Shown: positions 8,447 to 17,505, numbered from the stretch's first letter. The stretch: 64,000 nucleotides of DNA from Phycisphaerae bacterium (GCA_014192545.1 BJHL01000002.1:574863-638862), one strand, 5' to 3'. The notes: generated by a model from the sequence alone, not told the origin. Numbers and translations are program-made.

Positions 8447-9151
8447 ATGCGCACGTCTCGGATTGCCAACTTGACACTCATGAGCTGTTTACTTGCATGT
8501 GTACCCGCGTGCTCTGACACTCCGCAACTCCCAGCAGTCTCGAAGCCTGCTCCAGCGAGGCCGTCAGGACCGATTCTCGCAGCTGCGGATATCGATGACG
8601 TGTTCGGCGCGGCCACTCGCAAAGCAACTTGGGAGGAGGCAGTGCATCCAGCGTTGATCCGTCTACGCCAGATGGGCATCCGTATCCCTACACAAACACT
8701 TACGTCTGAACAAGTCTGTAACTTGATATCGTGGAGCACGGCATCGCCTGCTATCGCGGCGTCGCAAGAACGGCATCCATGGAAACTCGCGCCCAAGGAA
8801 CTTGGCATCGCTTCGATGGGCGAAGGCGCAACTGCGTACGAAGGTTATTATACGGTCCTGTTTAACCTCGTGGCTGTTTTAGGGAAGACAGGCACGGATT
8901 GTCCGTCAGCTACGTCACAAGAGCGTCGGCAGATCGCGCGGCTCATGCCTGAGGTGGGACTTCATGGCCGTCAGATTCTTGATGGCGGAGCCGAGTCAGT
9001 CTTTGGCAACATGCTCGAAGAGATTGCAATACTTGGTGCAGCGAAGGTTTTGCGAAAGGATCAACAAGATCCTGAATCAACGCAGAGCTTGGCGCGATTG
9101 GTTGCAGTCTGGAGTAAGTCCAGACCAGCGACTGAGATTGATCCGAAGTAG
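8447..9151 (+). CDS. Putative lipoprotein of unknown function
   Basis: A 234-residue protein with a lipoprotein-type signal: hydrophobic residues 6-17 followed by LLAC (Cys18), with further Cys at 14 and 22 as alternatives. The mature part is predicted soluble, helix-rich and Pro-rich at its start. No enzymatic motif is recognised. An AGAGGA stretch lies about 8 nt before the ATG. It is flanked by two pseudogenes, so the neighbourhood seems to be eroding, but this frame is intact. Confidence 0.65.
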   Translation: MRTSRIANLTLMSCLLACVPACSDTPQLPAVSKPAPARPSGPILAAADIDDVFGAATRKATWEEAVHPALIRLRQMGIRIPTQTLTSEQVCNLISWSTASPAIAASQERHPWKLAPKELGIASMGEGATAYEGYYTVLFNLVAVLGKTGTDCPSATSQERRQIARLMPEVGLHGRQILDGGAESVFGNMLEEIAILGAAKVLRKDQQDPESTQSLARLVAVWSKSRPATEIDPK

Positions 9152-9198
9152 GTGTTCTCCGCAGGCGATCCGGCTGGTGGCATCACACTTCGACAAAT

Positions 9199-9690
9199 TC
9201 AACCGCCCGTAAGTGCCCATTGCATCGTGTCTCGTGTCTGAGGCATGATCCAAAGCAGACCGAGCAGCCCGTAGCCAAGCAGCATCGCAAGAGCCCAGCA
9301 ATAGCGCATGCGACGAAAGGCGTGATCAGCCATGAAGTCGCGAAGCAGGTGCTGGGCGATGATGACCATTGGCACGACAAAAACAATCCACGCACAACCC
9401 AGTCCAAAGAGTCACGTTGCTTGGAAAGTGATCGCGAGCAACGAACCTGCTCGCTGCTCTCGCACCAAAACCGTCGGTGTGCCCATCGTGACGTAGGCGT
9501 TGACCATGATCGGCAGCGACGCAAACACCAGCGGGAAGAATGCCGCGATCCAACCGACGGCCATCACTACATATTGAACCGCACGCATGTGGCGCGGGCG
9601 CGGCAGCGTACTACTACCACACTCAGGACAGCATGCCCCGCGAAGTCCGCCGAGTTCGTAGTTGCAGACATCGCACTGCGTGTGCGAACT
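9199..9690 (-). pseudogene. Zinc-ribbon membrane protein broken by an in-frame TGA
   Basis: Reading the minus strand from 9690 gives CDVCNYELGGL, then CCPECG, a zinc ribbon of the same type as in the genes at 3547 and 4076. Two membrane stretches follow (VMAVGWIAAFFPLVFASLPIM before the stop, GCAWIVFVVPMVIIAQHLL after it), plus a third (WALAMLLGYGLLGLLWIM). A TGA at 9412-9414 interrupts the frame between membrane segments, and a TAA at 9691-9693 lies five codons before the first Cys with no usable start in between. The gene thus appears both truncated at the 5' end and nonsense-mutated. Sequencing error at both places is the main alternative. Confidence 0.65.
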
Positions 9691-9765
9691 TTACGGGGCG
9701 ATCCTGGGGACTTGTGGCCAAATCACACGGTTGCTGCGCGGAAACTCGGTTGCTGCTCGGAAAAC

Positions 9766-10620
9766 TCAGCGGGCGCCGACCAGGGCTCGCTTGCCGCCGC
9801 TCCAGTCGTACATCGACTTCGCGCTGCTGGTCAGAATTGCGCTCACGTCCACGTTGGCGGCGGTGGGCAGCCAGGCGCGGTCGAACTCGTACGTGACCCA
9901 GCCGGTGTAGCCGCTCTTGGCGAGGGCCGCGAACGTGTCTTGCACTTTGAGGTCGCCGGTGCCCAGCGCGACGGGCTTGCCATCGCTCAGGTCTTTCACT
10001 TTCACGTTGACGAGCCGCTCGCCGAGCACGTTGATGCCGTTGGCGATGTTTTCACCGGCCATCGCCGCAACTGCCGGGCAGTAGCTGGCGGTGAGCAGGG
10101 GCGAACCGACCGCGTCGATGATTTCCGCGAGGTCAACGGCGGTGTTGAAGGTGCCGCCATTTTCCAGAGCCAACTTCACGCCCGAGTTGCGGCAGTAGTC
10201 AGTCGCCTTCTTGAGACGATCCACAATGCGGGCCATGCCGTTCTTGCGGCTTTCGCCTTCGGGCAGTTCAAAGGCGAAGACACGCACGCTGGCACACTCA
10301 AGAGCCAGAGCAAGATCAACCATGCCCTTGGTTTCGCGAATGCTGCGCTCGGTGTCGCTGATGACATTGCCGATGATGGGGGGCGAGATGATTTCGTCGT
10401 AGCGGATGCCGGTGGCGAGGCTGCAGATCTGCATGCCGGCTTTGTCGAACATGCTGCGCACTTTGCTGGCCGCCGTCAGGGCGGGGTCGCACGCGGTTTG
10501 CGTGCTGCCGTTGCCGAAGGTGCGCAACTCGACTGCGAGATAGCCCCACGTCTCCAATTGCGGAGCGATGCGGGCGAGGGTCCAGTCAGGCAGGGCGACG
10601 GTGCTGAATGCGGGTTTCAT
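9766..10620 (-). CDS. Sugar phosphate isomerase/epimerase family protein
   Basis: A 284-residue TIM-barrel protein of the xylose-isomerase/AP-endonuclease-2 superfamily. Typical strand ends are visible: LAVELRTFGNG (strand 2), CSLATGIRYDE, VRVFAFELPEGE, VKLALENGGTF (with the metal-ligand Glu), VNVKVKDLSDG (ligand region) and WVTYEFDRAW. These enzymes isomerise or epimerise sugars or sugar acids using a divalent metal, but the substrate cannot be read from the sequence. It begins at ATG 10618-10620, and a tandem array lies immediately upstream. Confidence 0.75.
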   Translation of the reverse strand: MKPAFSTVALPDWTLARIAPQLETWGYLAVELRTFGNGSTQTACDPALTAASKVRSMFDKAGMQICSLATGIRYDEIISPPIIGNVISDTERSIRETKGMVDLALALECASVRVFAFELPEGESRKNGMARIVDRLKKATDYCRNSGVKLALENGGTFNTAVDLAEIIDAVGSPLLTASYCPAVAAMAGENIANGINVLGERLVNVKVKDLSDGKPVALGTGDLKVQDTFAALAKSGYTGWVTYEFDRAWLPTAANVDVSAILTSSAKSMYDWSGGKRALVGAR

Positions 10621-10626
10621 GAGTTA

Positions 10627-10659
10627 GGCACTGGGGACTAGGGACTGGGCACTAGGGGA
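10627..10659 (-). repeat. Short tandem array, ACTAGGG/ACTGGG type
   Basis: Quasi-tandem words of 7-8 bp: CACTGGGG, ACTAGGG, ACTGGGC, ACTAGGGG. It lies just upstream of the isomerase start and downstream of the PTPS-family gene's stop side. It resembles the other near-8-bp arrays of the window in style but not in sequence. Confidence 0.55.
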
Positions 10660-10699
10660 AAGGCCAAGGCGAGAGGCCGGGGATTTCATTCTAGAGGGG

Positions 10700-11545
10700 T
10701 CATGCGGGAAAAGTCGCGCTGGTGCGGTCGGTTTCCCAGACGGTCAGGTTGATGAGCGTGCCGCCGGCTTTGGTGATGTGGGGCTCGAGCAGCGTGAAGA
10801 AGACGTGGGCGATGTTTTCGACGCTGGGGTTGACGCCGCCGCGGCGGTTGTCGAACTCGATGGTGTCTTCGTTGAGGTGTTTGTGGTCAAAGCGTTCGAG
10901 GATGATTTCGTCAGCGAGTTTTTCGAGCGTGGCGATGGTGAAGGGGGTGAAGGGGCTGGCGGCTGTGTTCGCGCCGGCGATGGGCACACTCACGCACGGC
11001 TCGAACTGATAGTTGTGACCATGGCCTTTGAGGTTGTTGCACTTGCCGAAGGTTGCGCGATTGGCGTCGTCGCTGTGCTGCGGGACATGCAGGCGGTGAG
11101 CGGCGGCGAAATCGAATCGCTCGCGGATGAGAACGCGGTGGGCACGCTGTTCAGTTTGAGGTGCGGCGGGCAGAGGAGCGGCAGGCATGGCAACCTCCAA
11201 AGAGTAATACGGCGAAAGAAACCAGCGCACGCTTTGCAAGCCGCCGCCGATGGCGCGGTCGAGCACGGGCAGCGTGCTTGCGAGCAGTTCGGCGGGCTCG
11301 GCGGTGGCACTTCCAAACGCGGTGGCGATTGTCGGCACCACAGTTTCTCGCACCGCGCGGTCGATGTGTTTGATGTCTCGCAAGTAGCCCGTGTCGGCGT
11401 TGGGCTCGCCTCGCACTGCGACCTCGAAGCTGTAGAACGCGCCCAGCGTGGTCATTGTCGGATAGCCCGCGTAGGTGTTCTTGGCACCAGCGGCACTGCC
11501 CGCAGGCAACACATTCACGCGGACTGTTCTTCGCAGCACATGCAC
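10700..11545 (-). CDS. 6-pyruvoyl/6-carboxy-tetrahydropterin synthase family, two-domain
   Basis: A 281-residue protein made of two tandem PTPS-like domains. The second half is canonical: FDFAAAHRLHVP with the first zinc His, GKCNNLKGHGHNY with the catalytic Cys and the other two zinc His residues, and a conserved ERFDHKHLNED. The first half (AFYSFEVAVRGEPNADTGYLRDIKHIDR) has the fold's strand and tGyL..D helix but no His cluster, so it is probably a structural partner domain. The family makes pterin precursors (biopterin or, as QueD, queuosine), and queG is also in the window. The GTG start at 11543-11545 is favoured by a TACCAT box 5 nt upstream. Confidence 0.75.
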   Translation of the reverse strand: MHVLRRTVRVNVLPAGSAAGAKNTYAGYPTMTTLGAFYSFEVAVRGEPNADTGYLRDIKHIDRAVRETVVPTIATAFGSATAEPAELLASTLPVLDRAIGGGLQSVRWFLSPYYSLEVAMPAAPLPAAPQTEQRAHRVLIRERFDFAAAHRLHVPQHSDDANRATFGKCNNLKGHGHNYQFEPCVSVPIAGANTAASPFTPFTIATLEKLADEIILERFDHKHLNEDTIEFDNRRGGVNPSVENIAHVFFTLLEPHITKAGGTLINLTVWETDRTSATFPA

Positions 11546-11550
11546 GGCAG

Positions 11551-11556
11551 ATGGTA
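11551..11556 (-). promoter_or_regulatory. Putative leaderless -10 box TACCAT
   Basis: TACCAT on the minus strand, 5 nt (CTGCC) before the GTG at 11545. The spacing matches that of other leaderless candidates and decides between alternative starts of the PTPS-family gene. Confidence 0.55.
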
Positions 11557-11806
11557 GGGAACGCGGGTTGCGGTGATGGCAAGATTTACGATTGCGGCGG
11601 GGATTCACGCGTTCGCGTCGCGGGTGGTCGCGGGTTTCAGTAGCGACTTTTGCCAGCGAGTTTTCAATCGGTGTATCCACCGGGCTGCGAACAGCGAACA
11701 ATGCAGAGTCTCGGTATCGTGGCTTCGCTGGCTTGTTCATTATCGTTTGCTTGTGCACTTTGTCGGGCCGCTGGGCTGCCGACGAAGCGATCGAAAGGAT
11801 TTTCTC

Positions 11807-12538
11807 ATGGCTGGTTGTGTGATGTGCAAAGTGGGTCTGGCGGCGATGGCTCTGATGGCGGCAGTTGGCGGCGCGACCGCGCTGATTGATGATGCGCCCA
11901 AGCCCGCAGTGCCCGCAAGCACGCCCGCGCAGACAACGCCCGAGACCAAACCAGAGACCAAGCCCGCCGCGACGCCCGAATCCAAGCCCGAGTCCAAGCC
12001 CGCAACGACCGACACACCCAAGGAAGCCGCCAAAGTGGATCCCTACGTACTGGGCTTTACCGTCAAGGACATCGATGGCAACGACGTCAACCTCGAAACC
12101 TACAAAGGCAAAGTCGTGCTGATCGTCAACGTCGCCAGCAAGTGCGGCATGACGCCGCAGTACGAAGGCTTGCAAAAGCTGTACGAAGAGAAGAAGGACG
12201 ATGGCCTGGTCGTCCTCGGCTTCCCCGCCAACAACTTCGGCGGTCAAGAGCCCGGATCAGACTCGCAGATCAAAGAGTTCTGCTCGACGACCTACAAAGT
12301 CACCTTCCCCATGTTCAGCAAAATCAGCGTCAAGGACGACAAAGCCGCCGGCGATGCTCACCCGCTGTTCAAGAAACTCATCAGCCAGCCCAGCCCCATA
12401 GGCGGCGCGCCCGAGTGGAACTTCACGAAGTACCTCGTTGACAAAACCGGCAACGTCGTGGAGAAGTTCCCGTTCCGCACGCCACCCAGCGATGCGACGC
12501 TGCGCCGGCGGATTGATGAGCTCTTGGCGGCGAAGTAA
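11807..12538 (+). CDS. Exported glutathione peroxidase-like protein
   Basis: A 243-residue protein. Residues 1-26 form a signal peptide, residues 28-76 a Pro/Thr/Lys/Glu-rich linker, and residues 78-243 a complete glutathione-peroxidase domain: NVASKCGMTPQYEGLQ with the peroxidatic Cys113, FPANNFGGQEPG with Gln147, and PEWNFTKYLV with Trp203 and Asn204. It is the Cys (not selenocysteine) form and likely reduces peroxides in the periplasm with thioredoxin-type donors. An AAAGGA sits 8 nt before the ATG. The repeated KPET/KPES linker is low complexity. Confidence 0.85.
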   Translation: MAGCVMCKVGLAAMALMAAVGGATALIDDAPKPAVPASTPAQTTPETKPETKPAATPESKPESKPATTDTPKEAAKVDPYVLGFTVKDIDGNDVNLETYKGKVVLIVNVASKCGMTPQYEGLQKLYEEKKDDGLVVLGFPANNFGGQEPGSDSQIKEFCSTTYKVTFPMFSKISVKDDKAAGDAHPLFKKLISQPSPIGGAPEWNFTKYLVDKTGNVVEKFPFRTPPSDATLRRRIDELLAAK

Positions 12539-12757
12539 TTCTTCCGTCAAACTCGGTTGTTTAGCCAGCGGCTCAGAGCACCGATTTCTGCCTGCGGTAC
12601 CGCGTTCGCAGATCGATGCGACTGCGCGATCTCGCGATCTCTCTGCGAGTTATCACGCCAACATTCTCAAAACTGTCAATATCCTTCAACTTCATGAAGG
12701 CCTGTGATACATTTCTCGCTAAGCGACTACATCACAAGCACTTTCTTGGAGTTCAAC

Positions 12758-14293
12758 ATGAAGTCCCTCGTCGCATTTCGTGCATTGTCCGCTTTCATTC
12801 TGTCGTCGCTCGTTGCTGCATTCACTCTCGTCGTGCCCGCCGCGCATGGCCAGACCTTTAGCAACGCCGCTCCCCTCTCTATTCCCGAGGCTGGAACTGC
12901 CGCACCTTATCCCAGCGTCATCAATGTGACGGGGCTTTCAACGAATATCTCCGGCCTTCGTGTGCGTCTGAAGAACTTCTCGCACTCGTTCCCGGCCGAT
13001 GTAATCGCGCTGCTGGTCGCTCCCAATGGGCAGGGCTACCAGTTGCTCAATCAAAATGGCGAAGACATTGATGTCAACGGCATCACCCTCACTTTGTCTT
13101 CTGATTCGAGTGCATCGATGCAAGTTCCACTCGGTTCTGGCACCTTCATCGCCTCGGGAGGCAACACCAACTTTGCCGCACCAGCCAATGCCATTGCTCG
13201 TGCTGCCTCGCTTGGCGCACTTCGCTTGGGTAATCTCAACGGCCAATGGAAACTCTTCGTGCAAGACACGGTTTCACCCGATGGCGGCACCATCGCTGGC
13301 GGCTGGGAACTGGAATTTGTTGACCTGGGCGAGCCGACTACGCCGCTTCTCTCCACAGGCTTCACGTACCAGGGCCGCATCTTGGGCGGCGATGCCAACG
13401 GCACCATCGACGCACGCTTCAGCCTTTGGAGTCATCCGTCCACAACCTCGCTCTTTAACCGTGTCGCCGCGCCGGTCACAGTCACCGGCATCGCCTTGAA
13501 CGAAGGTACTTTCACGACCACGGTCAACCTTGGAACGACCGTTCCAAGCGATACCCAAACGTGGCTGCAGATTGATGTCGCCAACCCCAGTGGCACCGGC
13601 TTTGTCGCTCTCTCGCCACGTCAGCCGATGACGCCAGCTCCCATAGCCCAGAATGTGGCGAGCGGCGGTTTCACCGAAGGCGCTTTGATCGGGCCCGGCC
13701 GTGTCACTGGTGCTGCATATCACGACCCGTCTAACCGCGGCATCAAGTCTCGCGTGGGCTACGCGATCGATCAAGCCGGACTCATCGAGTTCGCTGGTAT
13801 GCAGACGATCGTCACACCGGGCACCAACTCGTGCGGCAATGCAAGCCAGCTCGCATTCTTCACGTGGGAGTGCAACACCTCAGGTTCGCGCGAGATCATG
13901 CGCATCGACGGGCGCGGTAATGTCGGCATCGGCACAACAACCCCAACCGCGCGCCTCGATGTCCGAGGGAGCATCGCGATGGGTGCCACTGGCGAGTTGC
14001 GGGCCGCTAGCAGTCCGGAAGACCTCCGCATCGTGCGCGGCTCCATCAACAGATTTGGCGGCATCTCTGCCGGTACGGGATTCACCGTGAGCCGCTTCTC
14101 ACAAGGCGCCTTTCAGGTGACGTTTACCACACCCTTCAGCGGCCGGCCCACCGTCACCCTGACCACAAGCAACAGTCCATACTACGGAACGGTGAACAAC
14201 ATCAATACCAGCGGGTTCATCAGCCGCACCTTGAACAACATAACGGTCGCCGAAGACAGTGATTTCGAGTTCATCGCGGTCGGGCCAAGGTAA
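12758..14293 (+). CDS. Secreted P-domain/lectin-like surface protein
   Basis: A 511-residue protein with a signal peptide (1-31, ending AAHGQ). Residues about 35-195 look like a proprotein-convertase P domain (FPADVIALLVAPNG, NGQWKLFVQD, DGGTIAGGWELEF). A middle beta-sandwich region (TGFTYQGRI, ALSPRQPMTPAPIA) is common in secreted planctomycete proteins. GNVGIGTTTPTARLDVRGS is the linker found before chaperone or lectin tips in tail-fibre-like proteins, and the last 75 residues (AFQVTFTTPFSGRPTV) resemble an H-type lectin sandwich. It is likely a surface adhesin. A GGAG lies 6 nt before the ATG at 12758. Confidence 0.65.
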   Translation: MKSLVAFRALSAFILSSLVAAFTLVVPAAHGQTFSNAAPLSIPEAGTAAPYPSVINVTGLSTNISGLRVRLKNFSHSFPADVIALLVAPNGQGYQLLNQNGEDIDVNGITLTLSSDSSASMQVPLGSGTFIASGGNTNFAAPANAIARAASLGALRLGNLNGQWKLFVQDTVSPDGGTIAGGWELEFVDLGEPTTPLLSTGFTYQGRILGGDANGTIDARFSLWSHPSTTSLFNRVAAPVTVTGIALNEGTFTTTVNLGTTVPSDTQTWLQIDVANPSGTGFVALSPRQPMTPAPIAQNVASGGFTEGALIGPGRVTGAAYHDPSNRGIKSRVGYAIDQAGLIEFAGMQTIVTPGTNSCGNASQLAFFTWECNTSGSREIMRIDGRGNVGIGTTTPTARLDVRGSIAMGATGELRAASSPEDLRIVRGSINRFGGISAGTGFTVSRFSQGAFQVTFTTPFSGRPTVTLTTSNSPYYGTVNNINTSGFISRTLNNITVAEDSDFEFIAVGPR

Positions 14294-14387
14294 ACGATAA
14301 ACTAACTGAATACAGATGTCCCAATCGCCCAAGTGGTTGGCACGTCTGACACACGCCGACGTAGCAACACCCCGCCCCATCTCGCCC

Positions 14388-14393
14388 TACCGT
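14388..14393 (+). promoter_or_regulatory. Putative leaderless -10 box TACCGT
   Basis: TACCGT, 6 nt before the ATG at 14400. It supports that start over an ATG 84 nt upstream. Confidence 0.5.
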
Positions 14394-14399
14394 CGCTGC

Positions 14400-14846
14400 A
14401 TGTCCACCCCAAACCCCACTCCCACCCCCACTCTTGCTGCCGCATCCGCTTCAGCCCCTGCTACCCCCGCTCCCGCCGAAGCTGCCGGCAAGCCGCTCAT
14501 CACCATCGACGATTTCCTCAAACTCGACCTGCGCGTCGCCAAGATCGTCAAGGCTGAGCCGCACCCCAACGCCGACAAGCTGTGGAAGCTGCAACTCGAC
14601 GACGGCACTGGCACGCCCCGGCAAATCTGTGCCGGCATCCGCGAGTATTACACCGCCGACCAACTCCTGGGCCAACGCATCATCATCGTCGCCAACCTCG
14701 CCCCGCGCATGCTGCGAGGCGAAGAAAGCCGCGGCATGCTCCTCGCCGCGAGCAACGTCGGCAAAGACGCCCCCGCCGATGTCAAACGCGAAGTCATCAT
14801 CCTGACCACGCTCAGCGACATCAACGCCGGTGCGGCGGTAGGGTAA
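14400..14846 (+). CDS. tRNA-binding-domain protein (MetRS C-terminal/EMAP-like)
   Basis: A 148-residue protein. After a low-complexity Pro/Ala/Thr head (about 45 residues) comes a single tRNA-binding OB fold: DFLKLDLRVAKIVKAEPHPNADKLWKLQLD, RQICAGIREYY, and MLRGEESRGMLLAAS. The domain is identical in type to the C-terminal dimerisation and tRNA-binding part of methionyl-tRNA synthetase and to stand-alone EMAPII/CsaA-like proteins. Here it is free-standing and probably assists a synthetase in trans. It starts at the ATG at 14400. It converges on the repeat-protein gene ending at 14881. Confidence 0.8.
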   Translation: MSTPNPTPTPTLAAASASAPATPAPAEAAGKPLITIDDFLKLDLRVAKIVKAEPHPNADKLWKLQLDDGTGTPRQICAGIREYYTADQLLGQRIIIVANLAPRMLRGEESRGMLLAASNVGKDAPADVKREVIILTTLSDINAGAAVG

Positions 14847-14880
14847 GAAACTTCGCGTACCGATGCATCACGAATAGCTT

Positions 14881-17142
14881 CTAGAAACACGATCCACCTG
14901 CAAGCACGCGAAAGAAATCGATGACATCTTGATCTTCCGGGAAGACATCGTTGTTGTTGAAATCAATGTCGTTGCAGGTTGTGCATGTTTCGCCAGCGAG
15001 AACGTCGAAGAACGCCGTGACATCGGCGTCTTCGGGCGTGATGCCGTTACGATTGAAGTCCAGATCATCGCAGCCTTGGGGGCGCGTCAGCACGAAAATA
15101 CCTTGGCTTGCGGGCTGACCGTTGAGCGTGCCGTTGCCCACGAACAGCGAGCGAGATTCGCTCAGCTGCGCATTGCCGAGAGTAGCAAACCCGCCAGCGG
15201 CGATGCCGCCCGTCACGAGCTCTTCGAGGTGGACGACGCCCACGTCGGGGCGGAACGCAAACGCTCTCGCGACACCCTCACCTTCGCCGTTCGCGAAGAA
15301 TTTGTACGTACCGATGGCGTAGCCGTCGGTAGTGAGTTGCTGGAACCGACTGAAAGCAAAGCCGTCGGCGGTGCGGACGCTGAGCTCGATGGGAATGCTG
15401 ATGCGCGTTGAAGGATCGTAGTAAAAGGCGGTCTCGCCCAGATCGGTGCCGTCGAGGAAGAGACGCTTGGAATTGCCAATGATGCGGCCGACGCGGTCGG
15501 AGTCGGCGAGATACGTCGACTGTGCGCCGTCGCTAGCGGTATAGCCCGGGCCTCTCAGTCCAACGGGATGGGGAATGCCATCGCCCTCATCGACCCACCA
15601 GTCATCGCCGATCTCCGAATCGGTCTGCGGGAAAATGCGGTACGTAATACCGATGATGCCTCGACCTGACCAACGCGAGAGAGCAGTCCGGCGGTAACCT
15701 TCAAACCCAACATGAATTGGCTCGAGTGGTCCAAGTCGCCTTGTCGTTATGCCGTCCCAGACCCAGAAGTCCTCACCGAAATCTCCTTGAAGTCTGGAAC
15801 TGAGGACTTTGGAACTGCCAAACACTAAGCCATCCTCGCGAACCAAGTGAGCCGCGCTGTAACTGAACCCGCTGACCGACGTGTACCCCGGTCCGGTCAG
15901 TCCAACGACGTGCGTTTGCGTGCCGTCCCAAACCCAAGCGACAGACTGGTTGTCAGGCAAGCCGCTACGGCGCGACGCAATACCTGCAACGACGCCGTCC
16001 TCGTTCTGGGCGAGGGGTTCAGCATACAAAAACGGCCGACCGTCTTGGGCCGCCACTGTCAACGGGATCGTCACGCCATCCTTCCACACCCACGCAATGG
16101 TCGCGCCAGCAGTCGGATCGAACGCGGTTCCAGCGATCTGACCTCGCTCGTTCAGCAGTCGCGGTGTGATGATGGCTCGAGGCTGATCGAAGCCTGCGCC
16201 GGTGGGGCCAACGCGTTGTGTTGTGGAGCCGTTCCAAAACCAAGCGTCCGTGCGAGTTTCGATTTCGCTGAAGAAAAACGCAGATGTGCCCACGACAGAG
16301 CCCGACTGACTGTTTCCTGTTACGTAACTGAATCGATTGCGGTTGGCACTCTCGTGGCCTGGCCCGATGAGTCCGATGAGTTGAACAGATTGGCCATCCC
16401 AAACCCAGGCGTCTTGGCCGCGCTGGAACTGTTCGATAGAGTATCGCCTCGAGGTTCCGCCCACAAAGCCATTGCTGCTCACGAACGCCAACTCGGTTCG
16501 GCGGCTCCAATCGGAGCCTTCGTACCCAGGTCCGTTGAACCCGAGGAACACGGTTTGGGTGCCGTCCCAGAGCCAGTAGTCGCGCCCGGTCTCGGTGCTT
16601 TCGCGAATGATCCGTGCCGTGGACCCCACGATCATTCGGGGAGCGGCAACGAAAAGTTCAAAATCGAGCTCGCTTCTTCGATACCCGTTGGTGCCGGTGT
16701 ATTGCGGGCCAGAGAGACCGATGCGGACGGAATCCTGGCCATTCCAAATCCACACGTCATTGGCGTACGGCATCGTATTGTCAAAAGTCGTATATCCTAC
16801 GACTTGCCCAAGCGTGTTGACCCGCAGTGCGTCGGAGTTGAGATATCCAGGCCCGCGTAGGCCGATCGGGATCGTCTGGCCACCCTTCCACACCCATGCG
16901 TCACCGCCCTCAAAGTTGCTCGCGTCGGTGAGGCGGTAGGAAAGGCCCAGGATAAGGCCATCAACTTCGCTTGCCCACGCCAAGCTGTAACCGTCGCTTC
17001 CAACATACTCAGGCCCGGTCAGCCCGATGCGCTCGATGTTGTACCCCACCGAGAATTGAGCGCATGCCTCAATACCTATCGCGCAGTGCCCGGCGGCTAC
17101 CAAAATACTCAGCGTCGTGCGAATTGCGGATATGCGTGGCAT
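14881..17142 (-). CDS. Secreted nine-repeat protein with paired dockerin-like C-terminus
   Basis: A 753-residue protein with a signal peptide (1-27). The body contains about nine irregular 60-80-residue repeats, each with a core like IGLxGPGYxGSDGY followed some 50 residues later by WVWDG or WxWxG, suggesting a beta-propeller-like, HAF-type fold. The last 60 residues are two 25-residue modules bounded by Cys: DLDFNRNGITPEDADVTAFF and DIDFNNNDVFPEDQDVIDFF, ending GGSCF. These look like calcium-binding dockerin-type loops and match the C-terminus of the gene at 39502. An AGGAG lies 5 nt before the ATG. Probably an extracellular or surface-anchored protein, ligand unknown. Confidence 0.7.
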   Translation of the reverse strand: MPRISAIRTTLSILVAAGHCAIGIEACAQFSVGYNIERIGLTGPEYVGSDGYSLAWASEVDGLILGLSYRLTDASNFEGGDAWVWKGGQTIPIGLRGPGYLNSDALRVNTLGQVVGYTTFDNTMPYANDVWIWNGQDSVRIGLSGPQYTGTNGYRRSELDFELFVAAPRMIVGSTARIIRESTETGRDYWLWDGTQTVFLGFNGPGYEGSDWSRRTELAFVSSNGFVGGTSRRYSIEQFQRGQDAWVWDGQSVQLIGLIGPGHESANRNRFSYVTGNSQSGSVVGTSAFFFSEIETRTDAWFWNGSTTQRVGPTGAGFDQPRAIITPRLLNERGQIAGTAFDPTAGATIAWVWKDGVTIPLTVAAQDGRPFLYAEPLAQNEDGVVAGIASRRSGLPDNQSVAWVWDGTQTHVVGLTGPGYTSVSGFSYSAAHLVREDGLVFGSSKVLSSRLQGDFGEDFWVWDGITTRRLGPLEPIHVGFEGYRRTALSRWSGRGIIGITYRIFPQTDSEIGDDWWVDEGDGIPHPVGLRGPGYTASDGAQSTYLADSDRVGRIIGNSKRLFLDGTDLGETAFYYDPSTRISIPIELSVRTADGFAFSRFQQLTTDGYAIGTYKFFANGEGEGVARAFAFRPDVGVVHLEELVTGGIAAGGFATLGNAQLSESRSLFVGNGTLNGQPASQGIFVLTRPQGCDDLDFNRNGITPEDADVTAFFDVLAGETCTTCNDIDFNNNDVFPEDQDVIDFFRVLAGGSCF

Positions 17143-17250
17143 AAATACTCCTGGCGGAAAGGGCTCTCAGGGATAGTACCAATCGAGTCAACAGCCAAGA
17201 CTAACGCTTCTTTGCTCATCTCGAACACAACCGCTCTGTCCCACATGCTG

Positions 17251-17259
17251 TGTGGATAA
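17251..17259 (-). promoter_or_regulatory. DnaA-box 9-mer TTATCCACA
   Basis: The plus strand reads TGTGGATAA, an exact match to the consensus DnaA box TTATCCACA on the minus strand. It lies 253 nt before the start of the ribonucleotide-reductase-type domain gene. In some bacteria DnaA boxes regulate nrd promoters. A single 9-mer can occur by chance, and no cluster is present here. Confidence 0.35.
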
Positions 17260-17497
17260 CTCCCCACATCCGACAGGTTCCGCAACCGCTTGTGTAATAA
17301 GGTTCTGTTGAGATTCACACAGATTTTGTCCCGCATCCGCCCCCCGACCGATAGCTAAGTCGCTACATTGGCCGCCCTGCAAGGCCGCCATGTCCGATTG
17401 GAGTTCGCGGTGTTGGAGCAGGATGCTCTGCCGCCGTTCAGGTTCATCAGTTTCCGCTCCCAATCGGGGTTCAACATGGCCGACCGTTCGAACGATC

Positions 17498-17505
17498 AAG
17501 GAGGA
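17498..17505 (+). promoter_or_regulatory. Strong Shine-Dalgarno site fixing a GTG start
   Basis: AAGGAGGA, 7 nt upstream (counting from GG to G) of the GTG at 17512. It is the best ribosome binding site in the window and decides for GTG 17512 over an in-frame ATG at 17476. Confidence 0.8.

Noticed and set aside
9412-9414. Selenocysteine codon in the zinc-ribbon gene
   Set aside because: The TGA lies in a loop between membrane helices without a redox motif, and the gene also lacks its 5' end; decay is simpler.
11546-12247. Extension of the PTPS-family gene by 234 codons upstream
   Set aside because: It would run antisense through the glutathione peroxidase gene and has no family resemblance; the TACCAT box supports the GTG at 11545.
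17235-17330. Replication origin
   Set aside because: A single DnaA box with no cluster and no dnaA, dnaN or gidA nearby.
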